Part shown: positions 7,066-14,463 of the stretch, one piece after another | How positions within the stretch are numbered: the first letter of the stretch is position 1 | Layout: each line of letters begins with the position of its first letter | Origin: Pseudomonadota bacterium | Lineage (GTDB): Bacteria > Pseudomonadota > Alphaproteobacteria > Rhizobiales > Xanthobacteraceae | Direction of reading: 5' to 3' | Assembly: GCA_021779635.1 (NCBI GenBank) | Contig: JAJYAH010000020.1 | Location: 5,686 to 22,232, forward strand | Length of the DNA: 16,547 nt | Made by a program: the position numbers and the translations under genes | Notes under the pieces: generated by a model | The model's input: the letters and a program-made list of their open reading frames with translations, nothing else | What the model was told of the DNA's origin: nothing | The model's database searches: none

Positions 7066-7934
7066 TGTCCAAGCTCAAGAGTCTGTCCGACGCGCTCGAT
7101 GGCGTGGAGGACGGTGCAACGATCGGCCTTGGCGGCTGGATCTTCAATTCACAGCCGATGGCCCTGGTGCGCGAACTGATCCGCCGCAACAAGCGCAACC
7201 TGCGCCTGGTGCCCGCCCCCGGCAGCATCGCGCCCGACATGCTGATCGGCGCCGGTTGCGTCGCTGAGACCGGATGTGTGTTCATCAGCTTCGAGCAATT
7301 TGGGCTGGCGCCGCATTTCCGGCGTGCCGCCGAGTCCGGCACCGTGAAGATCCGCGAACTCGACGGCCCCGCCATCGCCGGCGGGCTGCGGGCTGCCGCA
7401 TGCGACCTGCCTTACGGCCTGATCCCGGACATGTGCACGGACCTGCCGCGCGTCAATCCGGAGACCTACCAACCGGTTCCGCGCGCCCCCGGCGAGCGCG
7501 CCATGCTGAAGGTGCCGGCCATTCACCTCGACGTCGTGCTGCTTCATGCCCAGCAGGCCGACGCACTCGGCAACGTGCAATATTTCGGACCGGTATTCTT
7601 CGATGTGCTGATGGCGCAGGCGGCCAGGAAAGTCATCGTCTCGGTCGACCGCATCGTGTCCACCGATGTCATCCGGCGCGACAATCACCTGACCAAATTG
7701 CCTTCGGCATTTGTGGACAGCGTAGTCGAGGCACCCTTCGGGGCCCATCCGACGTCGAGCGGCGGCCTGTACGAGGCCGACGACGAGCATCTGGCGGAAT
7801 ATGTCCGGGCGAGCGGCGGCACCGCCTCGTTCACCAAATATCTGGAGACCTATATCGGCAGCGCCGCCACGCATGCCGACTATCACAAACGGATCGGAAG
7901 CCCGCGCCTGCGCGAGCGAAAGGCCGTGAGTTGA
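7065..7934 (+). CDS. Class I CoA-transferase family alpha subunit (GctA/IpdA-like)
   Basis: Alpha subunit, 289 residues, forming an alpha-beta enzyme with the product of 5087-5881. The frame is open upstream through the dehydrogenase gene, but ATG 7065 with GGGAGG just upstream is the clear start. The N-terminal glycine-rich oxyanion-loop region TIGLGGWIFNSQPMALVREL matches the IpdA style (TIGIAGW..RKPMA). RELDGPAIAGGLRAAACDLPY, then LGNVQYFGP (the alpha-subunit GNxxxxG loop) and VVEAPFGAHPTSS follow in the right order. The one-base overlaps on both sides show tight coupling. The order beta, dehydrogenase, alpha is unusual, since these subunits are normally adjacent. The reaction is uncertain because the beta subunit lacks the nucleophile. 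Confidence 0.9.
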   Translation: MSKLKSLSDALDGVEDGATIGLGGWIFNSQPMALVRELIRRNKRNLRLVPAPGSIAPDMLIGAGCVAETGCVFISFEQFGLAPHFRRAAESGTVKIRELDGPAIAGGLRAAACDLPYGLIPDMCTDLPRVNPETYQPVPRAPGERAMLKVPAIHLDVVLLHAQQADALGNVQYFGPVFFDVLMAQAARKVIVSVDRIVSTDVIRRDNHLTKLPSAFVDSVVEAPFGAHPTSSGGLYEADDEHLAEYVRASGGTASFTKYLETYIGSAATHADYHKRIGSPRLRERKAVS

Positions 7935-9130
7935 TGGCGGTTCCCTCGCCCAATCCGCGGCCGGGCCCGTTGCAGGGTATCCGGGTGCTCGATTTCACCG
8001 CGATGCTGGCCGGCCCGCACTGCGCGCGTCTGATGGCCGATCTTGGCGCCGAGGTCATCAAGATCGAGGGGCTTGAGGGCGATTTGATCCGCGGACGGCC
8101 GCCGTTGCGCGAGGGGCACAGCACTTATTTCGGCGCACTCAACTGCGGCAAGAAAAGTGTAGCGATCGACCTGAAGAGCGACGCCGCAAAACGAATTATC
8201 CACGAGCTTGCCAAGGTTTCCGACGTCGTCGTTGAGAATTTTCGTCCCGGCGTCATGGCGAGACTCGGCTTCGACCACGCGACCCTGACGAAGCATAATC
8301 CCAAACTGGTTTACTGTTCGATTTCCGGCTATGGACAGTCAGGTCAGGGCGCCACGCGCGCCGCCTACGCGCCGATCATTCATGCTGCCAGCGGCTATGA
8401 TGCGGCAAACCTCGGCTACCAGGTTCAACAGGATCATCCGGCTTCGACCGGCATATTCGTCGCTGATATTCTCGCCGGCGCTTATGCCTTCGGGGCCATC
8501 CAGGCCGCGCTCGTGCATCGCGAACGAACCGGACAGGGACAGGCCGTCGACCTGTCGCTGATGGACTCGATGCTGAACCTGATGGTGTTCGAATGCCAGG
8601 AGGCGCAATTCCCGATCGGAAGACGACGCCCGGTATACGCGCCCATGAAGACCACCGACGGTCACGTCATTATCGCCCCGATCAGTCAAAAGAACTTTGA
8701 GCAGATGGCGGATGCGCTGCAACGACCGGACCTGAAAGCCGATCTCCGGTTCTCGACAAATCAGGCGCGCGAACGGCACTGGGCCGAACTCATGACGGTT
8801 ATCGAACAATGGACCGAGAAGCGCACCGGCCTCGAATGCGAAGCCATCATGGACGCGGCCAGCGTCCCCTGCTCGCGGTTCCTCAGCGTTGCGGAGGCCA
8901 TGAAGGATCCGCAACTGGCCGAAAGGGGCAGCCTCTCAAAGGTCCACGATGTGGCCGGAGAGTTCCTGGTGCCCAACGCCCCATTTCAATTCACGACGCC
9001 GACGGCAGCCGGCCCGGCCGTATCCGAACTTGGTGCGGATAGCGCCGAGGTGCTTTCGAGCCTTCTCGGATACTCCGATCAGCAGATCGCCGAGTTACGA
9101 AATCAGCGCGTGCTGTCGCCCGGGCGATAA
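7934..9130 (+). CDS. CaiB/BaiF family (family III) CoA-transferase
   Basis: Moves CoA between acids by way of an aspartyl-CoA intermediate. 398 residues, normal length. The ATG at 7934 shares one base with the preceding TGA. The family N-terminus LQGIRVLDFTAMLAGPHCARLMADLGAEVIKIE is split over about 13-45. FRPGVMARLGF and YCSISGYGQSG follow. The nucleophile Asp is D178 in VADILAGAYAFGAIQAAL, placed 22 residues before the TG of RERTGQGQ, as in formyl-CoA transferase. It is the last gene of the plus-strand operon. It may activate the imported acid with CoA taken from a later product. The stop is 24 bases from the convergent hotdog gene, with no clear terminator between them. Confidence 0.93.
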   Translation: MAVPSPNPRPGPLQGIRVLDFTAMLAGPHCARLMADLGAEVIKIEGLEGDLIRGRPPLREGHSTYFGALNCGKKSVAIDLKSDAAKRIIHELAKVSDVVVENFRPGVMARLGFDHATLTKHNPKLVYCSISGYGQSGQGATRAAYAPIIHAASGYDAANLGYQVQQDHPASTGIFVADILAGAYAFGAIQAALVHRERTGQGQAVDLSLMDSMLNLMVFECQEAQFPIGRRRPVYAPMKTTDGHVIIAPISQKNFEQMADALQRPDLKADLRFSTNQARERHWAELMTVIEQWTEKRTGLECEAIMDAASVPCSRFLSVAEAMKDPQLAERGSLSKVHDVAGEFLVPNAPFQFTTPTAAGPAVSELGADSAEVLSSLLGYSDQQIAELRNQRVLSPGR

Positions 9131-9154
9131 CGGAGGGCCAGAGGACCCCAGGCT

Positions 9155-10108
9155 CTAAGCATAAAGCCGACCGTGCTCCTGAGCGTATGGCGCGTACGAA
9201 TCCTTGATGCTGGCGAGGTTCAGCAGCATTTTTGCCACCGGCACATCGCTGTCGGCAAATACCGTGGTCTGAACCCAAAGGCTTTCGGTCCGGCGGCTTC
9301 CGCTCAGGGCGATGACCTCGCGCTCGGTTTCATAATCCTCTCCCACGAATAACGGCCCGCGGATCAAGCGGATTTCCTGATCGGCGAACAGGCCGACCGC
9401 CGGGCCCTTGATCGGCAACTGATCGTCCCTCGATCGATATTGAAACAGCACGCTGAGCATCTCGACCGGAATGATCGGTCGTCCCCAGGGATTGCCGGAT
9501 CCTTCCTCCCTCCGGTAATAGGAACTCGGTTCGGTGATGACCTTGAGTTTATCGTTGAGCGAAAACGGATAGAGCTCGCCCATATTCTGATCGAAGCCCA
9601 TGCGCACGGTCTGACGGCCGGTCTTCATTCCGACCTTCACATCGCGCAGGATCACCGGATCGGCAAGCGGCTTCAGTTCGGTCAAGCGCTGATCGAGCGC
9701 AGTCGCCGGACCTTTATCGCCGACCGAAGCAGTGCCACGCAGAACCTCGGTTCCATCGCGCTTCACCATCTGGATTTTGCACTGCTTGGTCCCCGGCTCA
9801 GGCTTTGCCAGAATGGCTTGCACCTCTTCTCCTGCAAAGGAGGGATTGCGGTAGTGCGCCGAGATGCATCCGGTCTCGAACCACGCTTTTCCCCAAAAAT
9901 GCTCGCACAGCGGTGCAAATTGGCTGAAATGGGTCGGCCCTTCAATCGTCCCGCCCTGGAACCCTAGTTTCTGCGCCGTCGCATCGTCATGAATCGAGGC
10001 GTGAGAGTCATAGACCTGAGCATTGAGCATCTGATGCGGCCGGCGCCATGGCCCGACGAGAGAATCGGAGGTCTCCGTGATGACCGTTTCAAACGCCTTC
10101 GATCCCAT
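9155..10108 (-). CDS. Hotdog-fold (MaoC dehydratase-like) protein
   Basis: 317 residues, ATG at 10108 with a strong GGGGAG ribosome site. The N-terminal part resembles a MaoC-type hotdog domain: YDSHASIHDDATAQKLGF and GGTIEGPTHFSQF sit where hydratases have a DxNPxH motif followed by G-x-x-x-HG. The exact catalytic pair is not kept: H40 is present, but D34 is one residue too far and S35 occupies the expected Asp position. A second, less clear hotdog-like half may cover residues 165-300. The function could be hydration of an enoyl-CoA, thioester binding or a non-catalytic role. It is downstream of the ring-cleavage genes on the same strand but separated by 285 bases, so it may have its own promoter. 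Confidence 0.7.
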   Translation of the reverse strand: MGSKAFETVITETSDSLVGPWRRPHQMLNAQVYDSHASIHDDATAQKLGFQGGTIEGPTHFSQFAPLCEHFWGKAWFETGCISAHYRNPSFAGEEVQAILAKPEPGTKQCKIQMVKRDGTEVLRGTASVGDKGPATALDQRLTELKPLADPVILRDVKVGMKTGRQTVRMGFDQNMGELYPFSLNDKLKVITEPSSYYRREEGSGNPWGRPIIPVEMLSVLFQYRSRDDQLPIKGPAVGLFADQEIRLIRGPLFVGEDYETEREVIALSGSRRTESLWVQTTVFADSDVPVAKMLLNLASIKDSYAPYAQEHGRLYA

Positions 10109-10113
10109 TGAAC

Positions 10114-10148
10114 TCCCCGCAAATGTCAGCCTGCTCCAGAAGCGGGGA
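10114..10148 (-). other. Possible RBS-sequestering hairpin before the hotdog gene
   Basis: Perfect 7-base inverted repeat: TCCCCGC at 10114-10120 and GCGGGGA at 10142-10148, with a 21-base loop. In the minus-strand mRNA the arm nearest the gene contains the GGGGAG ribosome site six bases before the ATG, so folding would hide it. The long loop makes it only moderately stable. Confidence 0.35.
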
Positions 10149-10271
10149 TTATCACGTTACCGGCCGCGATCCAATATCATCCAGCCATATCACTCCCGCG
10201 CCGCATCTTTCCCGGGCAAGATTCGCTCCAAGCGCCTCATCCTTTTCGTGGACCGAACGCGAGGGCGCTCG

Positions 10272-10334
10272 GAAGGTGCCGGGATAAGCCGCGCCATCAA
10301 TCAGAATGTTCCGCCCGGTGATGTAGCTCGCCCG
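10272..10334 (-). pseudogene. C-terminal scrap of a short-chain dehydrogenase/reductase
   Basis: Twenty-one codons on the minus strand read RASYITGRNILIDGAAYPG followed by TF. This is the standard SDR C-terminus (xSYITGxxIxVDGGxYPG). Where a normal gene would stop after TF, the next codon is CGA, one change from TGA. Upstream the sequence no longer matches the SDR pattern, and there is no Rossmann motif, YxxxK or start nearby. It sits in the 285-base gap between the ring-cleavage dioxygenase and the hotdog gene. It is probably the remnant of a deleted dehydrogenase gene. The rest of the gap (10109-10271 and 10335-10393) shows no gene. Confidence 0.55.
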
Positions 10335-10393
10335 AACCAAACGGGAATTGCCACGCTCGGGTATGGCCCGCACCGGCCGACGTGTTCGCTGGT

Positions 10394-11257
10394 TCAATGA
10401 CCGCTTGGCAACGTCATGCCGCCAGGCTTGGCGCCCCACATGCAAAAGCTCGACGGTTCGAACCCGAACTGCCGCGGCTGATGGTTGGCATCGTCGGCGA
10501 CTTCATCGACCCCGACCGAATATTCGAACACCATTCCGTCCGGGCCTTTGAAATAAAGAAATCGCGCCCCGGATGTCGGATGGCGACCAGGGCCAAACAC
10601 GATCGGCACGCGGCGTTCGCTTAGAAAGTAATAGGAGCGCAGCACGTCATCGTTAGTCTGCACTTGATGATTGACGTGCTGGATGCCGGCATGCGTCGCC
10701 CGCACCAGCGCAATGGTGTGATGGATCGCGTTGACGCGCATCAGGGGAATATCGCCGATCCGGTCGCTGACGCGCGCGTTGTACACTCGCGTCCAAAATC
10801 CTTCATCACGTACGGGATCCGTGGAGTTGAGACCGATGTGGCTGAATCCGGTGATGCCTGCGTCGCGCGCCGCGAAATAGCGCCGGCCATTCCGCTCGGG
10901 CCTCACCACCAGTTCGATGTGGTTGCCGCTGGGGTCGCGAAACCCGATGAACGCCCGCACCCTGCGCTTCTGCGCCTCTTCGGCCGAGCCGCCTTCAACA
11001 TGATGGCCAAGGCTCTCGAGGGTCGCTGCCGCCTGCTGCAGGCTCGCCTCGTCTTCGATTTCAAAGCCGACGGTCTGATCGGCGGGATCGCCTTCCGTGT
11101 AGCAAAGCGTATGCGAGCGGTCGTCCGATCTCAAATACAGCGCCTTTCTGCCGCGCTCCGCAACCTGCAAGCCAAGGCAGCTGGTCGCGAACGTCTCTGC
11201 TGACTCCAGATCGGGGGAGCCGAGCCGTACATAGCTCACATCCCTAAGGTTGATCAT
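10394..11257 (-). CDS. VOC-family extradiol ring-cleavage dioxygenase
   Basis: Fe(II)-dependent type I extradiol dioxygenase that opens a catechol-type ring beside the diol. 287 residues from ATG 11257 (MINLRDVSYVRLG), with AGGAGA upstream. An in-frame upstream codon at 11293 was rejected because it has no ribosome site and overlaps the previous gene. Two VOC modules are visible (about 4-120 and 135-270), as in BphC. The iron triad is intact: H140 in GFSHIGL, H194 in IQHVNHQV nine residues before DD, and E245 in GMVFEYSVG. H180 (NAIHH) and H179 fit the conserved second-sphere region. It lies 19 bases after its degenerate paralogue and at the end of the dioxygenase operon, so it likely cleaves the diol made by the upstream SDR. 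Confidence 0.9.
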   Translation of the reverse strand: MINLRDVSYVRLGSPDLESAETFATSCLGLQVAERGRKALYLRSDDRSHTLCYTEGDPADQTVGFEIEDEASLQQAAATLESLGHHVEGGSAEEAQKRRVRAFIGFRDPSGNHIELVVRPERNGRRYFAARDAGITGFSHIGLNSTDPVRDEGFWTRVYNARVSDRIGDIPLMRVNAIHHTIALVRATHAGIQHVNHQVQTNDDVLRSYYFLSERRVPIVFGPGRHPTSGARFLYFKGPDGMVFEYSVGVDEVADDANHQPRQFGFEPSSFCMWGAKPGGMTLPSGH

Positions 11258-11276
11258 TCCGCTTCTCCTGATTGAT

Positions 11277-12155
11277 TCAAACGCCGCGCGCACTCAGCTC
11301 CGGGACATCCTTGCTTTCGCTTCCCCAACTGCAAAGCGATTCCGGCGCGAGCGGAAATTGCCGTGCGGGACGACGCAGAGGGCCCGGTTCTGTCATGCCG
11401 TTGACGTAGGAGAAAATGAGGCCATCGGGACCTTCGACATGCAGGAATATCTGTTCCGAACACGGTTCGCGTCCGGGACCCTGCACGATCTTTACCTGGC
11501 TCTCCTGCATGAAATAGCTGTTCTGCATGATGCTGTCGAGCGTCTCGACCTCGAACGCGGCGTAGAGCAGCCCGTTCCGCTTCGCCGGATAAAGCGCAAT
11601 CCGATGGTGAAAACTGTCGATTTGCAGGTAGGCGATATCGCCTACCCAATCCCGCACCTGGGCGCCCAGCGCTTTCCAGAATTCAAGATCCCGACCGGGA
11701 TTGGTCGATCTCAACCCGACGCCATGCAAGCGGGTAATGCCGGCGTCGCGGCTCGGAAAATATCGTCTGCCGCTTTGACTGGGACGCAGCACCAGATCGA
11801 TATGGTTGCCGGAGCCGTCTTCAGCCAGCAATGCCGCCCGAACGTAGCGACGATGGCAGGCATCAGCGGTCGCGCGCGTCACGACAAAATCGCGGTCCCG
11901 CAGCAGCTCTTCGATCTGATCAAGTGCCGTCTCGCTCCACACCTCAACACCGGTGCTGGAACCACCGTTCGTATCGCTGCTGAAGCTGACGGTTCGAAAC
12001 CGGTGGTCGGAGCGAAACGCAACTTCATCATCAGGCCCCGCAACGCGTTGCAAACCGAAAATATCCGATGCGAATCTTGCCCCGGCATGCAACTCCGCGA
12101 TCGCAAGACGGACATAGCACACGGATGTCACGAGCGGATTGTCGGTGGAATTCAT
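11277..12155 (-). CDS. VOC-family protein, extradiol dioxygenase paralogue lacking all iron ligands
   Basis: 292 residues, ATG at 12155 with AGGAG upstream. It aligns along its length with the neighbour at 10394-11257: VCYVRL, GNHIDLVLRP, RRYFPSRDAGIT, VGLRST, WVGDIAYLQIDSFHHRIAL and QGPGR are shared. The metal positions are changed: H140 of the neighbour corresponds to G145 here (a His is one residue earlier, H144), H194 to Y198 in LLYAAFEV, and E245 to S249 in LIFSYVNG. A normal extradiol reaction is therefore unlikely. It could be a structural partner of the active enzyme, a substrate or product binding protein, or a new activity. The frame is intact and has a good ribosome site, so it is not a pseudogene. 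Confidence 0.87.
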   Translation of the reverse strand: MNSTDNPLVTSVCYVRLAIAELHAGARFASDIFGLQRVAGPDDEVAFRSDHRFRTVSFSSDTNGGSSTGVEVWSETALDQIEELLRDRDFVVTRATADACHRRYVRAALLAEDGSGNHIDLVLRPSQSGRRYFPSRDAGITRLHGVGLRSTNPGRDLEFWKALGAQVRDWVGDIAYLQIDSFHHRIALYPAKRNGLLYAAFEVETLDSIMQNSYFMQESQVKIVQGPGREPCSEQIFLHVEGPDGLIFSYVNGMTEPGPLRRPARQFPLAPESLCSWGSESKDVPELSARGV

Positions 12156-12171
12156 CTGCCCAGGCTCCTGC

Positions 12172-12855
12172 TCAACCCGGCCTCGATCGCGGTTTCCGAT
12201 CGCTGAGGAAAACCTTGATCATTTGACGCCAGAGCGAGAACAACTCGTCGAACCACTTCGGATCGTTATCCCACAATGTTCGCAGAGCCATCCCGCGAAC
12301 AAGACTGAGGGTCAAAGCGACAATGTCGGATGCAAGCTGGCCAGGCACACCGCTTGCCGCCAGGGCGCCCGTCCAGGCGGTCTCCACGGGACGTCGCGCC
12401 TTTCGCGAAATATCGAGAATCTGTTTCCGCACCGATTGATCGGTCGACGTCGAAAGAACGATATCGATCGCCACCATGAAGTGCTCGCTAAAGAAGAACT
12501 CCCGCGCATCCTCGATCACGGCTTCGATCAGATCGCGGGGCCTGTTCACGGCGGAAGCCCGGCGTCGGCTGAGTGCCTGCGCCTGCTCGAAGACATATTC
12601 AAGGGTGGCTACAACCAGCGAATCCTTGGTCGGGAAGTGATGGAGCTGCGCGCCTCTGGACAAGCCGGCTGCCTCCGCAACCTCGGCGGTCCTGAAACGT
12701 GCATAGCCGCGCTTGCGGATGAGGTTCGCGGCCGCCTTCAGGATACGCGTCCGCGTTTCCGCGCTGCGCTCGGCCTGGGTGCGGCGACGCGCCACTTCGG
12801 CCGAATGCCGGGTAGAGCGTGTCGTCGAAGGAATTCTGCTGGCACGAGCTGGCAT
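12172..12855 (-). CDS. TetR-family transcriptional regulator
   Basis: 227 residues from ATG 12855. A TTG at 12867 is possible, but the ATG has GAGG six bases upstream. A basic N-terminal arm of about 25 residues is followed by the TetR helix-turn-helix: RTRILKAAANLIRKRGYARF, then TAEVAEAAGLSRGAQLHHFPTKDSLV (about 38-85). The C-terminal ligand-binding helices are not family-specific. The gene is inside the catabolic operon: its ATG lies one base after the ferredoxin stop, and the next gene follows after 16 bases. It is thus made together with the enzymes and probably acts as a feedback repressor on the operon promoter beyond the right edge. Confidence 0.93.
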   Translation of the reverse strand: MPARASRIPSTTRSTRHSAEVARRRTQAERSAETRTRILKAAANLIRKRGYARFRTAEVAEAAGLSRGAQLHHFPTKDSLVVATLEYVFEQAQALSRRRASAVNRPRDLIEAVIEDAREFFFSEHFMVAIDIVLSTSTDQSVRKQILDISRKARRPVETAWTGALAASGVPGQLASDIVALTLSLVRGMALRTLWDNDPKWFDELFSLWRQMIKVFLSDRKPRSRPG

Positions 12856-12856
12856 A

Positions 12857-13171
12857 TCAGACCTCAATACAGACGTGTTGGTCGATCACCTTGACCGGAT
12901 AGGTCTTCAGTGGAATCTCACAGGGCATGCCGGTCGGTTGCCCCGTCGTGACGTCGAAGGTTCCGAAATGAAATGTGCATTCCACGATCTTTCCCGTCAA
13001 AATGCCCTCCTCGGACAGCGACGCCTCGCCATGGGTGCACATGTCAGCGGTCGCATAAATCGCACCGTCCACGCGATACAGCGCGACATGTGAACCGTCG
13101 GGGAGCGAGGCCTTCTTGATCTCACCTTCCGCAATCTCGTCAACTCCACATAGCACCACGGTTTCTGGCAT
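12857..13171 (-). CDS. Rieske [2Fe-2S] ferredoxin of a ring-hydroxylating dioxygenase
   Basis: Small electron carrier, 104 residues, moving electrons from the reductase to the terminal dioxygenase. The Rieske motif is complete: C45 and H47 in MCTHGEASLSEEG, C65 and H68 in ECTFHFGTFD. The layout and length match BphA3 or CmtAd type ferredoxins. The C-terminal strand pattern CEIPLKTYPVKVIDQHVCIEV is typical. The ATG at 13171 has only a weak ribosome site, and the gene is ten bases after the SDR. It is encoded away from the alpha and beta subunits by one gene but in the same operon. Confidence 0.95.
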   Translation of the reverse strand: MPETVVLCGVDEIAEGEIKKASLPDGSHVALYRVDGAIYATADMCTHGEASLSEEGILTGKIVECTFHFGTFDVTTGQPTGMPCEIPLKTYPVKVIDQHVCIEV

Positions 13172-13181
13172 CGGCTTTGGC

Positions 13182-13943
13182 CTAGAGCATCGTGCTTCCG
13201 CCGTTGACGCTGATGACCTGGCCGGTCACGAACGACGCTTCGGCGGATGCGAGGTAGCTGACCATGGAAGCGACCTCCTCCATCTCGGCGGGCCTGCCCA
13301 TGGGTATGACGCTGACGAACTTCGCCGCAAGCGCGGGATCGCGCTTCGTTATGGCGACCATTTGCGGCGTGTTGACCGCGCACGGCGCGACTGTATTGAC
13401 GGTAATGCCATCGCGCGCGAACTCGCGCGCCATTCCGGTGGTCAATCCATGGACGCCGCCCTTCGCGGCGTTGTATGCGGCATGATCCCAAAGCCCGTTG
13501 CGAACGGAGTCGGCGCCGAGATTAATGATCCGGCCGTACGAATTGGCCCGCATTTTCGGGATCGCATGCCAGGAACACCACAGCACCGTCCACAAATTGC
13601 GATCGATCGTGGTCCGCAATGTTTCCGGGGTGTGCTCGGCGAAGGCCTTGATAATACCCCCGCCTGCATTGTTCACCAGCACGTCCAGCCGGCCGAAACG
13701 ATCGACCGCACGATCGATCGTACCCTTGGCGACGCTTTCCGACGACAGATCGCCCGCATAACTGACAACCTCGGCGCCGAACTCCTTGGCCAGGTGTTTC
13801 GTTGCTTTGTCGAGTTCCGCCTCATCCATATCCGCAACCACCAGCCTGGCGCCGTCGCGGGCAAGACGTTCCGCGATTGCAAGGCCAATGCCTCTTGCGG
13901 CCCCTGTCACGACGGCGACATTGTTTTTCAGCTTCTTGTCCAT
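13182..13943 (-). CDS. SDR dehydrogenase, probably cis-dihydrodiol dehydrogenase
   Basis: NAD(P)-dependent enzyme, 253 residues from ATG 13943 (MDKKLKNNVAVVTGAARGIG). The longer frame back to 13988 was rejected because it overlaps the beta-subunit gene. TGAARGIG is at 13-20, DMDE at about 38-41, NNAG at 91-94, and Y157 with K161 are in YNAAK. The usual catalytic Ser, 13 residues before the Tyr, is A144 in NLGADSVRNG, with S146 two residues on. The position directly after the dioxygenase beta gene fits rearomatisation of a cis-dihydrodiol to a catechol. A different alcohol dehydrogenation cannot be excluded. The C-terminus SFVTGQVISVNGG is the normal SDR ending. Confidence 0.88.
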   Translation of the reverse strand: MDKKLKNNVAVVTGAARGIGLAIAERLARDGARLVVADMDEAELDKATKHLAKEFGAEVVSYAGDLSSESVAKGTIDRAVDRFGRLDVLVNNAGGGIIKAFAEHTPETLRTTIDRNLWTVLWCSWHAIPKMRANSYGRIINLGADSVRNGLWDHAAYNAAKGGVHGLTTGMAREFARDGITVNTVAPCAVNTPQMVAITKRDPALAAKFVSVIPMGRPAEMEEVASMVSYLASAEASFVTGQVISVNGGSTML

Positions 13944-13956
13944 CCAAGCGTTGCCT

Positions 13957-14463
13957 TCACAGAATGATGCTGACGCGGCCCTGGGCACGAAGACCCTCGC
14001 TGTCCAGAAGGCAACGCTTTTCCCTTATCTTGAACGTGCCATTGCCCGGCACAAGACGATACCGGTTGCTGCCGAAGTAAGTGTCCGTCACACCGTCCTT
14101 GGTGCGGTAGGTGATAAAGGCCGAACTGACTTCGAGGTCGTCACCGATGCGTTTCCGGATCCGCACGTTGCTGACGAGGTGCCTGGTCCGCGAATGCGGG
14201 AATTCGGCGTGAGCGGTGCGCTTCATCAGGCGCTTCACCCGTTCGCTGAGCCGGAAGCGGTCATCGGCGATATAAAACAGGTTATTGTCCGGCGACGCAT
14301 CGACGGCCAGATCGGTAGCCGGCACGTAGTAAATCGCGTCATCCGTGAAAAGCTCCAGCCATTCCGGCAAACGCCATTCGTCGAGCAGTTCAGCCTCGGC
14401 GAACAGGAAATCCTCGACATCGGTGCGAGCGACGGGATGCATTGCCAATTCACCGTCGCTCAT
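13957..14463 (-). CDS. Aromatic ring-hydroxylating dioxygenase beta subunit
   Basis: Small structural subunit of an alpha3-beta3 dioxygenase, 168 residues, NTF2-like fold. DVEDFLFAEAELLDEWRLPEWLELFTDD is the typical N-terminal helix pair. DDAIYYVPATD, then SRTRHLVSNVRI and the last strand FKIREKRCLLDSEGL follow in the normal order. The start ATG overlaps the alpha stop as ATGA. The subunit carries no metal site. The gap to the SDR is 13 bases. Confidence 0.94.
   Translation of the reverse strand: MSDGELAMHPVARTDVEDFLFAEAELLDEWRLPEWLELFTDDAIYYVPATDLAVDASPDNNLFYIADDRFRLSERVKRLMKRTAHAEFPHSRTRHLVSNVRIRKRIGDDLEVSSAFITYRTKDGVTDTYFGSNRYRLVPGNGTFKIREKRCLLDSEGLRAQGRVSIIL

Noticed and set aside
9131..9154. 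Bidirectional terminator between the convergent CaiB and hotdog genes
   Set aside because: Only a 4-base stem (AGAG and CTCT) can be found, and no T-tract.
11250..12206. A 318-codon plus-strand frame across the degenerate VOC gene
   Set aside because: It is antisense to a frame with clear paralogy to its neighbour, and has no domain or good ribosome site.
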